Part shown: positions 22,980-30,784 of the stretch, piece by piece
How the letters are laid out: the number at the start of each line of letters is the position of its first letter
Position numbering within the stretch: the stretch's first letter is position 1
Origin: Flavobacteriaceae bacterium
GTDB taxonomy: Bacteria > Bacteroidota > Bacteroidia > Flavobacteriales > Flavobacteriaceae
Length of the DNA stretch: 35,618 bases
Assembly (NCBI GenBank): GCA_002862805.1
Contig: PKEA01000031.1
Location: 1 to 35,618 of the forward strand
Reading direction: 5' to 3'
Program-made: the position numbers and the translations under genes
Notes under the pieces: generated by a model
What the model was told of the DNA's origin: nothing
Databases searched by the model: none
Seen by the model: only the letters and a program-made list of their open reading frames with translations

Positions 22980-24560
22980 ATGAGAAAAACGTTTTTAGTA
23001 ATAAGTTTTACATTACTCACATTTACTGGAATATTAATATATGTCAATTGGAAATTTAGTTTTATACTGCTAATTTTAATTCCATTAATTCTTATGGGAT
23101 TGTATGATATGTATTTTTCAGATAGAACAATCAGAAGAAATTTTCCATTATTAGGAAGGCTACGATATATTTTATCTGCAATTGGTCCAGAAATGCGGCA
23201 ATATTTTATTGAAACAGATACAGAAGGAAAACCATTTAATCGTTTACAACGTGATATTGTTTATCATCGTAGCAAAAAAGAAGTAGATACTATACCTTTT
23301 GGAACACAACTAGATGTTTATAAAGATGGTTACGAATGGATCAATCATAGTATTCGTTCTATTTCTTTTTCAGATATAGAGAAAAATCCAAAAGTTAGAA
23401 TTGGTTCTTCTCAATGCGAAAAACCATACGATGCTAGCTTATTTAACATTAGTGCAATGAGTTTTGGTTCATTAAGTAAAAATGCCATTTTAGCACTAAA
23501 TAACGGTGCAAAACAAGGTGGATTCTTTCACAATACTGGTGAAGGTGGACTTTCTCCATACCATTTACAAGGTGGTGATGTTGTTTGGAACATTGGAACA
23601 GGTTATTTTAGTTGCCGAAATAACGACGGAACTTTTAACGTAGATCAATATGAAAAAAGAGCTATTTTAGATAATGTAAAAATGGTAGAAATTAAATTCT
23701 CACAAGGTGCAAAACCAGGTCATGGTGGAATTTTACCAAAAGAAAAAGTTACCGATGAAATTGCAGCAATTCGTTTGGTTGAAAAAGGAAACGATATTGT
23801 TTCTCCTCCTACACATTCAGCTTTTACAAATCCTTTAGAATTGATGGATTTTATAAAATTATTACGTACAAAATCTGGTGGAAAACCTGTTGGAATGAAA
23901 ATATGCATTGGTAATAAGTCCGAATTTATTTCTATCTGTAAAGCCATGGTAGAAACAAAAACTTATTTTGATTTCATTACTGTTGATGGTGGCGAAGGTG
24001 GAACTGGTGCGGCTCCACAAGAATATTCAGATCATGTAGGAATGCCATTACGCGATGCTGTTGCTTTTGTTCATGACTGTTTAAAAGGTTTTGGAATTAA
24101 AGATCAAATCAAAATAATTGCAAGCGGAAAAGTAGTTACTGGTTTTGATATTATTAGATGCTTATCATTAGGTGCCGATTTATGTAATTCTGCCAGAGGA
24201 ATGATGTTTGCTTTAGGTTGTATTCAAGCATTAGAATGTCATGCAAATACTTGTCCTACTGGTGTTGCAACACAAAATCTTAATTTAATGAAAGGGTTAA
24301 TTCCTGAAGATAAAAGTATTCGAGTAGCACGTTTTCAACACGAAACTGTAAAAAGTGCAATGGATTTAATGGCTTCTGCCGGATTAGCTCATCCAGATGA
24401 TGTAACAAGAGATGCAGTAACAACAAGAATAGACAGAAATAATGTAGAAACATTCGCACAAACATTCCCTGAATTAGAAAGCGGTAGTTTATTACATGAA
24501 GAAACTGTTCCAAAGGAATTTTTATATTTTTGGAAGAAAGCAAAAGTGGAACAATTTTAA
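22980..24560 (+). CDS. FMN-binding glutamate-synthase-family protein, membrane-anchored
   Basis: A 526-residue protein. Two N-terminal hydrophobic helices (about 3-22 and 27-45) are followed by a glutamate-synthase central/FMN domain: FNISAMSFGSLSKNAI, HNTGEGGLSPYHLQGGD, FSQGAKPGHGGILPKEKV, VDGGEGGTGAAP, and the cysteine cluster CHANTCPTGVATQN that binds an Fe-S centre in relatives. No glutaminase domain or GltD subunit is encoded nearby. It is a known orphan family, often annotated as FMN-binding glutamate synthase family; the substrate is unknown. Its place in a degradation operon with a nitrilase could point to ammonia handling or to a redox step on an intermediate, but this is speculative. 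Confidence 0.88.
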   Translation: MRKTFLVISFTLLTFTGILIYVNWKFSFILLILIPLILMGLYDMYFSDRTIRRNFPLLGRLRYILSAIGPEMRQYFIETDTEGKPFNRLQRDIVYHRSKKEVDTIPFGTQLDVYKDGYEWINHSIRSISFSDIEKNPKVRIGSSQCEKPYDASLFNISAMSFGSLSKNAILALNNGAKQGGFFHNTGEGGLSPYHLQGGDVVWNIGTGYFSCRNNDGTFNVDQYEKRAILDNVKMVEIKFSQGAKPGHGGILPKEKVTDEIAAIRLVEKGNDIVSPPTHSAFTNPLELMDFIKLLRTKSGGKPVGMKICIGNKSEFISICKAMVETKTYFDFITVDGGEGGTGAAPQEYSDHVGMPLRDAVAFVHDCLKGFGIKDQIKIIASGKVVTGFDIIRCLSLGADLCNSARGMMFALGCIQALECHANTCPTGVATQNLNLMKGLIPEDKSIRVARFQHETVKSAMDLMASAGLAHPDDVTRDAVTTRIDRNNVETFAQTFPELESGSLLHEETVPKEFLYFWKKAKVEQF

Positions 24561-24583
24561 AATAAAATAAGAATATATAGTTT

Positions 24584-25048
24584 ATGAGAATTGTTTATTT
24601 ACATGGATTAGAATCTAATAATTTAGGACCAAAAAACGATTGGCTCCACTCAATTTCTGATGTGTTTGACCCTTATATTGATTATTATGAACCAAATATT
24701 TATCAAATTTTAAAAACCAAAATTATAGCGTTTAAGCCAGACTTAATTATTGGTTCTTCCATGGGTGGATATTTTGCACATGAAATTGCTAAAGAACTAA
24801 ATCTTAGTGCTGTATTATTCAACCCGGCATTACATTCAAGAAGTTTTGAACCAGATATGACAGGTCATGTTCATGGAGAATACAATCCAAATATGTATTT
24901 AGTTCTTGGAGAAAAAGACGTTGTTATTGATCCAATGTTAACGCTTAATTATATTAAAAAGAATAAAAATTATACTTACACTTTATTAAGTCATGAACAC
25001 GGAACACCTGTTGATGTCTTTAAAAGAGAGATTAGTTTGTTTATTTAA
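24584..25048 (+). CDS. YqiA/YcfP-like alpha/beta-hydrolase (small esterase)
   Basis: A 154-residue alpha/beta-hydrolase of the UPF0227 type. The oxyanion motif is YLHGLES, the nucleophile S59 lies in G-S-S-M-G, the acid is D112 in LVLGEKDVVID, and the base is H139 in SHEHG. The short length is normal for this family. It lies 23 nt after the FMN-enzyme gene and 11 nt before the thioesterase gene. It may cleave an ester or thioester intermediate, or be a general esterase; the sequence gives no substrate. Confidence 0.82.
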   Translation: MRIVYLHGLESNNLGPKNDWLHSISDVFDPYIDYYEPNIYQILKTKIIAFKPDLIIGSSMGGYFAHEIAKELNLSAVLFNPALHSRSFEPDMTGHVHGEYNPNMYLVLGEKDVVIDPMLTLNYIKKNKNYTYTLLSHEHGTPVDVFKREISLFI

Positions 25049-25059
25049 AATACCAAAAA

Positions 25060-25482
25060 ATGAGTAATTACTTTATAAAACAAGAAAAAATACGTTTCCA
25101 ACATGTAGATTATGCTGGAATTGTCTTCTACCCACGATTTTTAGAAATGTTAAATTGTTTGGTAGAAGACTGGTTTGAAGAAGCCTTAGATCGACCATTT
25201 TCTAAAATGCATGAAACCAATGGTATTCCAACCGTTGATTTAAAAGTACAATTTAAAAAAGCAGCTCGTTTAGGCGATATTCTTACTAAAAAGCTCTGGG
25301 TTAAAAACCTTGGTGGATCTTCTATACTTTGCGGTTTTCAATTTGAAGATGAAAATGGAAAGACCTGTTTAGAAGGAGAAGTTACGCTTGTTAATGTTGC
25401 TTTCGCTGAAGATAGAAACAACATTAAAGCAGAACCTTTTAATGGAGAAATGAAAAACAAAATTATGAATTACAAATTATGA
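25060..25482 (+). CDS. hotdog acyl-CoA thioesterase (4HBT type), probable gentisyl-CoA thioesterase
   Basis: A 140-residue single hotdog domain of the 4-hydroxybenzoyl-CoA thioesterase class with the signature HVDYAGIVFYPRFLEMLN, in which D17 is the expected catalytic residue. In the proposed pathway it frees the 5-hydroxylated ring acid (gentisate) from CoA, the step between the hydroxylase and the ring-cleaving dioxygenase. The last residues (KIMNYKL) are encoded by the left arm of the repeat at 25461-25536, so the C-terminus has been changed or extended by repeat sequence. Confidence 0.85.
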   Translation: MSNYFIKQEKIRFQHVDYAGIVFYPRFLEMLNCLVEDWFEEALDRPFSKMHETNGIPTVDLKVQFKKAARLGDILTKKLWVKNLGGSSILCGFQFEDENGKTCLEGEVTLVNVAFAEDRNNIKAEPFNGEMKNKIMNYKL

Positions 25483-25536
25483 ATTACAAGTTAATCTCGT
25501 TTTCAATTCATAATTCGTAATTTCAAATTCGTAATT
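25461..25536. repeat. Imperfect inverted repeat of AATTA[CT]GAATT words
   Basis: Left arm 25461-25489 and right arm 25502-25536 are both built of the word AATTATGAATTAC or its variants, in opposite orientation, around a 12-nt centre. The left arm overlaps the end of the thioesterase gene. It resembles AT-rich dispersed repeats of flavobacteria. Confidence 0.6.
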
Positions 25537-25544
25537 AATAAACT

Positions 25545-26525
25545 ATGGAATTTAAAAAATTTAAAGCAGCAACAGTACAAACTTCACCTGTTTTCTTAAA
25601 CGTTGAAAAAACTATTGATAAAGCCATTACTTTTGTAAAAGAAGCATCAAAAAATGGGGCAAAGCTTATTGCTTTCCCTGAAGTATTTGTAGCAGGTTAT
25701 CCTTATTGGAACTGGATTATGACTCCTGTTCAAGGAAGTAAATGGTACGAAGAATTATATAAAGCTTCAGTGGACGTAAATGGTCCAGATATTAAAAGGC
25801 TTTGCTTGGCTGCAAAAGACAATGATATTCAAATTGTAATTGGAATTAACGAACGTGGTAAAAGCTACGGTGAAATTTATAATACCAATTTAATTATTGA
25901 CAACAAAGGTGTTATCATTGGAAAGCATAGGAAATTAGTACCAACATGGGCCGAAAAGCTAACCTGGTCTTCTGGAGATGGTTCTTCTTTAAAAGTGTAC
26001 GATACAGAAGTGGGACCAATTGGAACTTTAGCTTGTGGAGAAAACACAAATACTTTAGCTCGATATACATTACTTACTCAAGGAGAATTGATTCATATTG
26101 CCAATTATATTTCGCTTCCTGTTGCTCCACCAGATTATAATATGGCTGAAGCAATTAAGATTCGTGCGGCTGCTCATTCTTTTGAAGGAAAATTATTTAC
26201 AATAGTTTCTTGTTCTACTATTTCTCAAGAAATTATGGATGCATTGAAACCCGATGTTCCAAATGTAGAAGAATTACTAACGCGTAAAAACTCTGCATTT
26301 TCTGGATTTATTGGTCCAAATGGTGCTGTTATTGGTGAACCATTAATTGACAAAGAGGGAATGATTTATGCAGATATTGATTTGGCTAAATGCATCCAAC
26401 CGAAGCAAATGCACGATATTTTAGGACATTACAATCGATTTGATATTTTCGATTTACGCGTAAATACAGCTCCAACAAAAAATATTACCTTTATAAACAA
26501 TCACGAAGAATTTAATAATAAATAG
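25545..26525 (+). CDS. nitrilase (carbon-nitrogen hydrolase)
   Basis: A 326-residue nitrilase-superfamily enzyme of the true-nitrilase branch, which hydrolyses nitriles to acid plus ammonia. The catalytic triad is visible: E46 in AFPEVFVAGYP, K130 in HRKLVPTWAEKLTW, and C164 in TLACGENTNTLARY. The HRKL-PT and CGEN-N patterns and the length fit nitrilases rather than amidases or NAD synthetase domains. Its presence in a benzoate-type operon suggests that an aromatic nitrile, or cyanide-type compound, feeds or accompanies the pathway. The substrate is not deducible from sequence. Confidence 0.9.
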   Translation: MEFKKFKAATVQTSPVFLNVEKTIDKAITFVKEASKNGAKLIAFPEVFVAGYPYWNWIMTPVQGSKWYEELYKASVDVNGPDIKRLCLAAKDNDIQIVIGINERGKSYGEIYNTNLIIDNKGVIIGKHRKLVPTWAEKLTWSSGDGSSLKVYDTEVGPIGTLACGENTNTLARYTLLTQGELIHIANYISLPVAPPDYNMAEAIKIRAAAHSFEGKLFTIVSCSTISQEIMDALKPDVPNVEELLTRKNSAFSGFIGPNGAVIGEPLIDKEGMIYADIDLAKCIQPKQMHDILGHYNRFDIFDLRVNTAPTKNITFINNHEEFNNK

Positions 26526-26592
26526 TCGAAAGTGGAAAGTCGAAAGTGAAAAGTAACCCAATCACTTTTTAGACTATGGACTTTTAGACTTT
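26524..26592. repeat. Inverted repeat of AGTC[GT]AAAAGT-type words
   Basis: The left part holds AGTCGAAAGT twice (26524-26554); the right part holds complementary words such as GACTTTTAGACT (26563-26592). It fills the whole gap between the nitrilase and dioxygenase genes and ends at the first ATG of the latter. Similar GACTTTCGACT arrays are familiar from flavobacterial intergenic DNA. Confidence 0.6.
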
Positions 26593-27714
26593 ATGACATA
26601 TAAAATCATGAACCAAAATCATTCAGACGATCAATACGGAAGAGCTCGAGTACAAGCCACACCAGAACTTGAAGCTTACTATAAAGATTTAGAAAATCTA
26701 GGAGCTGGTGCACTTTGGACAGTTGCCAACGATATTGAACCTTGGGAACCAAAACCTTCTTCTATTCCAATGTTATGGAAATATGAAGATTTACGACCTT
26801 TAGTTTTAAAATCTTCTGAATTAGTTACACCAGAACAAGCAGGAAGACGCGTTGTTTATTTGGTAAACGATAAACGTAAAGACGTTTCAGCAGCTGTAGG
26901 TTGGCTATATACCGGAATTCAAGTTACACGTCCGGGTGAATTTACTTCTGCACACCGACATAAAGCTTCTGCCCTACGTTTCATTATGGAAGGTTCTGGT
27001 GGATATACAGTTGTAGATGGAAATAAAATAATGCTTGAAGTCAATGATTTCGTGATTACTCCAAATTCTACTTGGCACGAACATGGTGTAGAAGAAAGCG
27101 GAAAAACATGCATTTGGCAAGATGGATTAGATATCCCATTAGTAAATGCATTAGAAGCAAATGATTATGCTGTTTTTGATGGTACACAACCCTTGGTTAA
27201 ACCAATCAATTATTCACCATTATCTTATGGAGGTGCTGGTGTTGTTCCTGCAGATGTAGTTTGGGACAAGCCCTATTCGCCTCTTTTTAAATATTCTTGG
27301 TCAAAAGTCTATCCAGCCTTATTAGAAGCTGCAAAAGTAAATGAAGGTTCTCCTTATGATGGAATAATCATGCAATATTCTAATCCACTTTCTGGGGGAC
27401 ATGTAATGCAAACTATGGGCGCTTCAATTCAACTATTGCGACCAAGCGAACACACAAAAGCACATAAACACACAGGTTCATTCGTGTACCAATGTGCAAA
27501 AGGAAAAGGATACTCAATCATTAACGGAAAACGTTTTGACTGGAAAGAAAGAGATATATTCTGTGTTCCATCTTGGATGAACCACGAACATGTAAACCTT
27601 TCAGATACAGAAGATGCAGTGTTATTCTCGTTCAACGATTTACCAGTAATGGAAAAATTAGGTTTGTACCAAGAACAAGCATACACAGAAAATAACGGAT
27701 ATCAAAAAATATAA
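26593..27714 (+). CDS. gentisate 1,2-dioxygenase-like bicupin
   Basis: A 373-residue bicupin ring-cleavage dioxygenase. N-terminal cupin: TSAHRHKASALRFIMEG and WHEHG supply the iron ligands H121, H123 and H162. The C-terminal cupin repeats the pattern (AHKHTGSFVYQCAKGKG, WMNHEHVN). The reaction expected is gentisate + O2 to maleylpyruvate. The closest alternatives, 5-nitrosalicylate, salicylate or 1-hydroxy-2-naphthoate dioxygenases, share this fold, so substrate is not certain. The first ATG (26593) adjoins repeat DNA; an in-frame ATG at 26608 (MNQNHSDDQ) is also possible. Downstream genes fit gentisate cleavage. Confidence 0.88.
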   Translation: MTYKIMNQNHSDDQYGRARVQATPELEAYYKDLENLGAGALWTVANDIEPWEPKPSSIPMLWKYEDLRPLVLKSSELVTPEQAGRRVVYLVNDKRKDVSAAVGWLYTGIQVTRPGEFTSAHRHKASALRFIMEGSGGYTVVDGNKIMLEVNDFVITPNSTWHEHGVEESGKTCIWQDGLDIPLVNALEANDYAVFDGTQPLVKPINYSPLSYGGAGVVPADVVWDKPYSPLFKYSWSKVYPALLEAAKVNEGSPYDGIIMQYSNPLSGGHVMQTMGASIQLLRPSEHTKAHKHTGSFVYQCAKGKGYSIINGKRFDWKERDIFCVPSWMNHEHVNLSDTEDAVLFSFNDLPVMEKLGLYQEQAYTENNGYQKI

Positions 27715-27717
27715 ACT

Positions 27718-27746
27718 TAAAACTGTTAACTTATAACAGTAAACTT
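27718..27746. repeat. Small palindrome in the dioxygenase-hydrolase gap
   Basis: CTGTTA-ACTTA-TAACAG (27723-27739) within the gap. Flanking TAAAACTGTTAAC words resemble further flavobacterial intergenic repeats. The hairpin is short and may be incidental. Confidence 0.4.
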
Positions 27747-27756
27747 TAAAATAAAA

Positions 27757-28665
27757 ATGAAACTACTTACGTATAAAACAGAAACTTCAGAACCAAGATT
27801 AGGATTTATTCACAACAAACAAGTTATTGATATGGAGGACTTTGGAGATGTATCCAATTTTCCTTTACCAAATGATATGTTAGAGTTAATTGACATGGGA
27901 TTTGAAGTAATTGCTGAAATAACCAATTTAATTGAAGAAACTACCGATAAGCAATTGGCACAAATTAGCTATACAATGGACGAAATTACCATTTTAGCCC
28001 CAATTCCTTATCCAAGAAAAAACATCATTGGAATTGGTTTAAATTATACAGAACACGTTGCAGAAAGTGCTAGAACATTAGATACTTCTAACGAATTACC
28101 ACAGCAACCGGTAATTTTCTCAAAACCACCTACAACTGTTACAGCAACTAATACTGAGATCTTATTGAACAGAAAATTGACCAACCAATTAGATTGGGAA
28201 GTGGAATTAGCTGTTGTAATGGGAAAAAGAGGTAAATATGTTCCAAAAGCAGATGCAATAGACTACGTTTTTGGTTATACCGTAATCAATGATATTTCTG
28301 CACGCGATTGTCGTAGATCTGGACAATGGATTGTTTCTAAAGGGCAAGATACTTTTGCGCCAATGGGGCCAATTTTAGTGACTAAAGACGAAATCGAAAA
28401 TCCTCATAATTTAAATTTATCATTGACAGTTAATGGTGTTGAAAAACAAAATTCAAACACACAATTCATGTTATTCAATATCAATGATTTAATTGAAGAT
28501 TTAAGTACGGTTTTCACATTGGAAGCTGGAGACATTATTGCAACTGGAACGCCAGCTGGTGTTGGTGCTGGTAGAAACCCACAAGAATGGTTAAAAGACG
28601 GTGATGTGGTAGAATGTACGGTTCAAAACATTGGAACAATTGTAAATACGGTTAAAGAGATTTAG
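27757..28665 (+). CDS. fumarylacetoacetate-hydrolase family protein, probable maleylpyruvate hydrolase
   Basis: A 302-residue FAH-superfamily hydrolase. A variable N-terminal third is followed by the catalytic core: KNIIGIGLNYTEHVAE, QPVIFSKPPTTV, LDWEVELAVVMGKRGKYV (acidic metal ligands), VFGYTVINDISARD, SKGQDTFAPMGPIL, and the closing GDIIATGTPAGVG. In gentisate pathways such enzymes hydrolyse maleylpyruvate to maleate + pyruvate or fumarylpyruvate to fumarate + pyruvate. No maleylpyruvate isomerase (GST or DinB type) is encoded here, while a maleate isomerase follows after 1 nt. I therefore favour direct maleylpyruvate hydrolysis. Confidence 0.87.
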   Translation: MKLLTYKTETSEPRLGFIHNKQVIDMEDFGDVSNFPLPNDMLELIDMGFEVIAEITNLIEETTDKQLAQISYTMDEITILAPIPYPRKNIIGIGLNYTEHVAESARTLDTSNELPQQPVIFSKPPTTVTATNTEILLNRKLTNQLDWEVELAVVMGKRGKYVPKADAIDYVFGYTVINDISARDCRRSGQWIVSKGQDTFAPMGPILVTKDEIENPHNLNLSLTVNGVEKQNSNTQFMLFNINDLIEDLSTVFTLEAGDIIATGTPAGVGAGRNPQEWLKDGDVVECTVQNIGTIVNTVKEI

Positions 28666-28666
28666 T

Positions 28667-29416
28667 ATGAAAAAATACAGAATAGGTCAAATAGTTCCAT
28701 CATCGAATGTGACGATGGAAACCGAAATTCCAGCAATATTCCGTTCAAGAGAAACAATACTTCCAGAACGCTTTACTTTTCACAGCAGTAGAATGCGTAT
28801 GAAAAAAGTAACTAAAGAAGAATTAGAAGCCATGGATGCTATGAGTCTAAAATGTGCGCAAGAATTATCTGATGCGCATGTGGACGTAATGGGTTACGCT
28901 TGTTTAGTTGCGATTATGAGCATGGGGCGCGGTTATCATTGTGTTTCAGAAGTAAATTTACATCAAGAAACGGTTGCAAACGACTTCCCTACTCCTATTG
29001 TAACTTCTGCTGGAGCATTAATTAACGGTTTAAAAATATTAGGCGCAAAGAAAATATCAATCATCACGCCTTATATGCGTCCGTTAACGGATATGGTGGT
29101 AGATTATATCGAAAATCAAGGAATTGAAGTAAAAGAAAGTATTGCTTTAGAAATTCCTGATAATTTAGAAGTAGCAGCTCAAGATCCTTTGAATTTATTA
29201 GAAATCTACAAACAATTAGATTTGACTGGAATTGATGTTTTAGTAGTTTCAGCTTGTGTACAAATGCCTTCTTTAGAAGCAATTGATCAAATTCAGAAAG
29301 AAATTGGTATTCCAGTTACGTCGGCAGCTGTTTGTACAACATACGAAATGATGAAAAAAATAGGAATTGAAGCTAAATCAGCAATTGGTGGAGAGTTATT
29401 AAGTGGAAAATATTAA
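28667..29416 (+). CDS. maleate cis-trans isomerase
   Basis: A 249-residue member of the Asp/Glu/hydantoin racemase superfamily. It begins RIGQIVPSSNVTMETEIP, as maleate isomerases and arylmalonate decarboxylases do. The two catalytic cysteines are present: C79 in GYACLVAIM and C197 in SACVQMPS. Their spacing of 118 equals that I recall for the characterised Pseudomonas maleate isomerase. Reaction: maleate to fumarate, which enters the citric-acid cycle. Starts 1 nt after the FAH-family gene and is the last gene of the operon, followed by a strong terminator. Confidence 0.9.
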   Translation: MKKYRIGQIVPSSNVTMETEIPAIFRSRETILPERFTFHSSRMRMKKVTKEELEAMDAMSLKCAQELSDAHVDVMGYACLVAIMSMGRGYHCVSEVNLHQETVANDFPTPIVTSAGALINGLKILGAKKISIITPYMRPLTDMVVDYIENQGIEVKESIALEIPDNLEVAAQDPLNLLEIYKQLDLTGIDVLVVSACVQMPSLEAIDQIQKEIGIPVTSAAVCTTYEMMKKIGIEAKSAIGGELLSGKY

Positions 29417-29419
29417 ATC

Positions 29420-29453
29420 AAAAAAATCCTCAATTGAATTGAGGATTTTTTTT
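29420..29453. terminator. Bidirectional terminator between maleate isomerase and nitroreductase genes
   Basis: Stem AAATCCTCAA / TTGAGGATTT with a 5-nt loop, flanked by As on the left and eight Ts on the right. It works as an intrinsic terminator for the plus-strand operon and, through the A-run, for the convergent nitroreductase gene. Confidence 0.9.
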
Positions 29454-29458
29454 AAAAA

Positions 29459-30136
29459 CTATTTAATCCAAGTTACAATATCTTCAATATTTCTTCTTGA
29501 TTTTGCATGAACTGGATTTAGTTTTCTATATCCAAAAGCAACCATATAAGCCAAACCGTATTTAGAAGTATCGATACCAAATTTTTCTTGTAATAAAGCT
29601 TCTGCTTTTTCTTGATGAAACCCTTCTATTGGACAAGAATCAATTCCAATTAAAGCTGCAGATGTCATCATATTTCCTAAAGCAATATAAGTTTGTTTTG
29701 AAGCCCAATCAAATAACTTTTTATCTGTATCCAAATTAAAATCACGTTCTTGAAACTCTTTATAAAATTTAGAATACATTTCAATTACATCTTCAGGCAA
29801 TTGCTTTACTTCTTTCATCATGTGCATTATATATTCAGAATCATGTTTTACCATAGGTGATTTCATAGCCAAGCCCAAAACAAAATGACTTGCAGTATCT
29901 AATTTTAAAGGTGCTCCCCAAGCTACAGGCTTTAATAACTCTCTTAATTCTTTGTTTTGAACTACTACAAAATGCCACGGTTCAAAACCAAATGAACTAG
30001 GTGATAAATGGGCTGTTTCTAAAATAAAACCCATGTTTTCTTCTGAAACTAATTTTGTGGTATCAAATTCTTTTGTTGCATGTCTTGATTGGAATGCTTT
30101 AATAATGTCTTGTTTTGAAATGTTTGATGTACTCAT
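29459..30136 (-). CDS. NfsB-like nitroreductase / NAD(P)H-dependent oxidoreductase
   Basis: A 225-residue FMN-dependent oxidoreductase of the nitroreductase family. The N-terminal FQSRHATKEFDTTK is the FMN-phosphate arginine loop; LSPSSFGFEPWHFVVVQNKELR and ALIGIDSCPIEGF are family hallmarks, and the C-terminal MVAFGYRKLNP closes the fold. Likely acts on quinones or nitroaromatics as a homodimer in the cytoplasm. It is divergent from an HxlR regulator, a common arrangement for quinone- or electrophile-induced reductases. A canonical promoter lies at 30196-30226 with an HxlR-type dyad just downstream of its -7 box. Confidence 0.9.
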   Translation of the reverse strand: MSTSNISKQDIIKAFQSRHATKEFDTTKLVSEENMGFILETAHLSPSSFGFEPWHFVVVQNKELRELLKPVAWGAPLKLDTASHFVLGLAMKSPMVKHDSEYIMHMMKEVKQLPEDVIEMYSKFYKEFQERDFNLDTDKKLFDWASKQTYIALGNMMTSAALIGIDSCPIEGFHQEKAEALLQEKFGIDTSKYGLAYMVAFGYRKLNPVHAKSRRNIEDIVTWIK

Positions 30137-30176
30137 TTTTTTATTTTTTAATGTTTTATGATTTAATTATTTAAAT

Positions 30177-30193
30177 ACTATAAAAAGTATAGT
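30177..30193. promoter_or_regulatory. HxlR-type operator at the nitroreductase promoter
   Basis: Perfect dyad ACTATA-N5-TATAGT. It lies immediately downstream of the minus-strand -7 box, over the expected transcription start, where a bound repressor would block initiation. An identical dyad lies at 30300-30316. Confidence 0.7.
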
Positions 30194-30195
30194 GA

Positions 30196-30226
30196 CAAAA
30201 GTATATATAGTTTTGCAAACCCGCAA
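30196..30226 (-). promoter_or_regulatory. Nitroreductase promoter
   Basis: Minus strand TTG (30224-30226), 20 nt, then TACTTTTG (30196-30203), both perfect to the Bacteroidetes consensus. Confidence 0.8.
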
Positions 30227-30299
30227 TAACGGTCAAAAATGATAGTAAGAAATTTTTATTTAAATAATTGATTTTTAATGTTTTAAACAATTAAATTTT

Positions 30300-30316
30300 A
30301 CTATAAAAAATATAGT
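30300..30316. promoter_or_regulatory. HxlR-type operator at its own promoter
   Basis: Perfect dyad ACTATA-N5-TATAGT, the same half-sites and spacing as at 30177. Its last base is the first T of the -33 TTG of the hxlR-type gene, suggesting autorepression. Confidence 0.7.
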
Positions 30317-30346
30317 TGTATAAATAAATATAGTAGTATATCTTTG
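30316..30346 (+). promoter_or_regulatory. Promoter of the HxlR-family gene
   Basis: TTG (30316-30318), 20 nt, then TATCTTTG (30339-30346): full consensus match, about 30 nt before the ATG. Confidence 0.8.
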
Positions 30347-30376
30347 CAATTAAGAATTTAATAACCTAAATTTTAT

Positions 30377-30715
30377 ATGTATAAATTTAAAGGAAAAGAA
30401 TACCCTTGTTGTGCAAGTTTAACAATGGGATTAATTGGTGGTAAATGGAAAACCGTAATTTTATTTCATTTAATTGATGGTACACTTCGTTATAATGAAC
30501 TAAGAAAGGAAATGCCAACAGTTACTGAACGTACTTTAAGTTTACAGCTTAAAACTTTAGAAGAAGACGGTTTAATTAAAAGAAAGGTTTATACTTCTAA
30601 ACCTCCTTTAAAAGTGGAGTATTCATTAACTGATTTTGGTAAAACTTTAATTCCGGTGATTCAATCTATTGCAGATTGGGGAGTTTTTGTAGTAAACAAA
30701 AAAGGTGATTTGTAG
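30377..30715 (+). CDS. HxlR-family transcriptional regulator
   Basis: A 112-residue winged-helix protein with the family signature: PCCASLTMGLIGGKWKTVILFHL, then LRYNELRKEMPTVTERTLSLQLKTLEEDGLIKRKVY and VEYSLTDFGKTLIPVIQSI. A Cys pair (C11, C12) precedes the DNA-binding domain, at the place where redox- or quinone-sensing relatives such as YodB carry their reactive Cys. It probably represses itself and the divergent nitroreductase through the two ACTATA-N5-TATAGT dyads. Half-sites like these are also seen upstream of the aromatic operon. Confidence 0.92.
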   Translation: MYKFKGKEYPCCASLTMGLIGGKWKTVILFHLIDGTLRYNELRKEMPTVTERTLSLQLKTLEEDGLIKRKVYTSKPPLKVEYSLTDFGKTLIPVIQSIADWGVFVVNKKGDL

Positions 30716-30784
30716 AAGTATAATTACAACTTTTTTTGTAACTTTATAAAAGCAATTTAACGCTAAAAATGTTAAATATATTTT

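Noticed and set aside
27757..28665. Fumarylpyruvate hydrolase as the function of the FAH-family gene
   Set aside because: That would need a maleylpyruvate isomerase, which is not encoded in the operon, whereas a maleate isomerase follows directly. Not excluded if an isomerase lies elsewhere.
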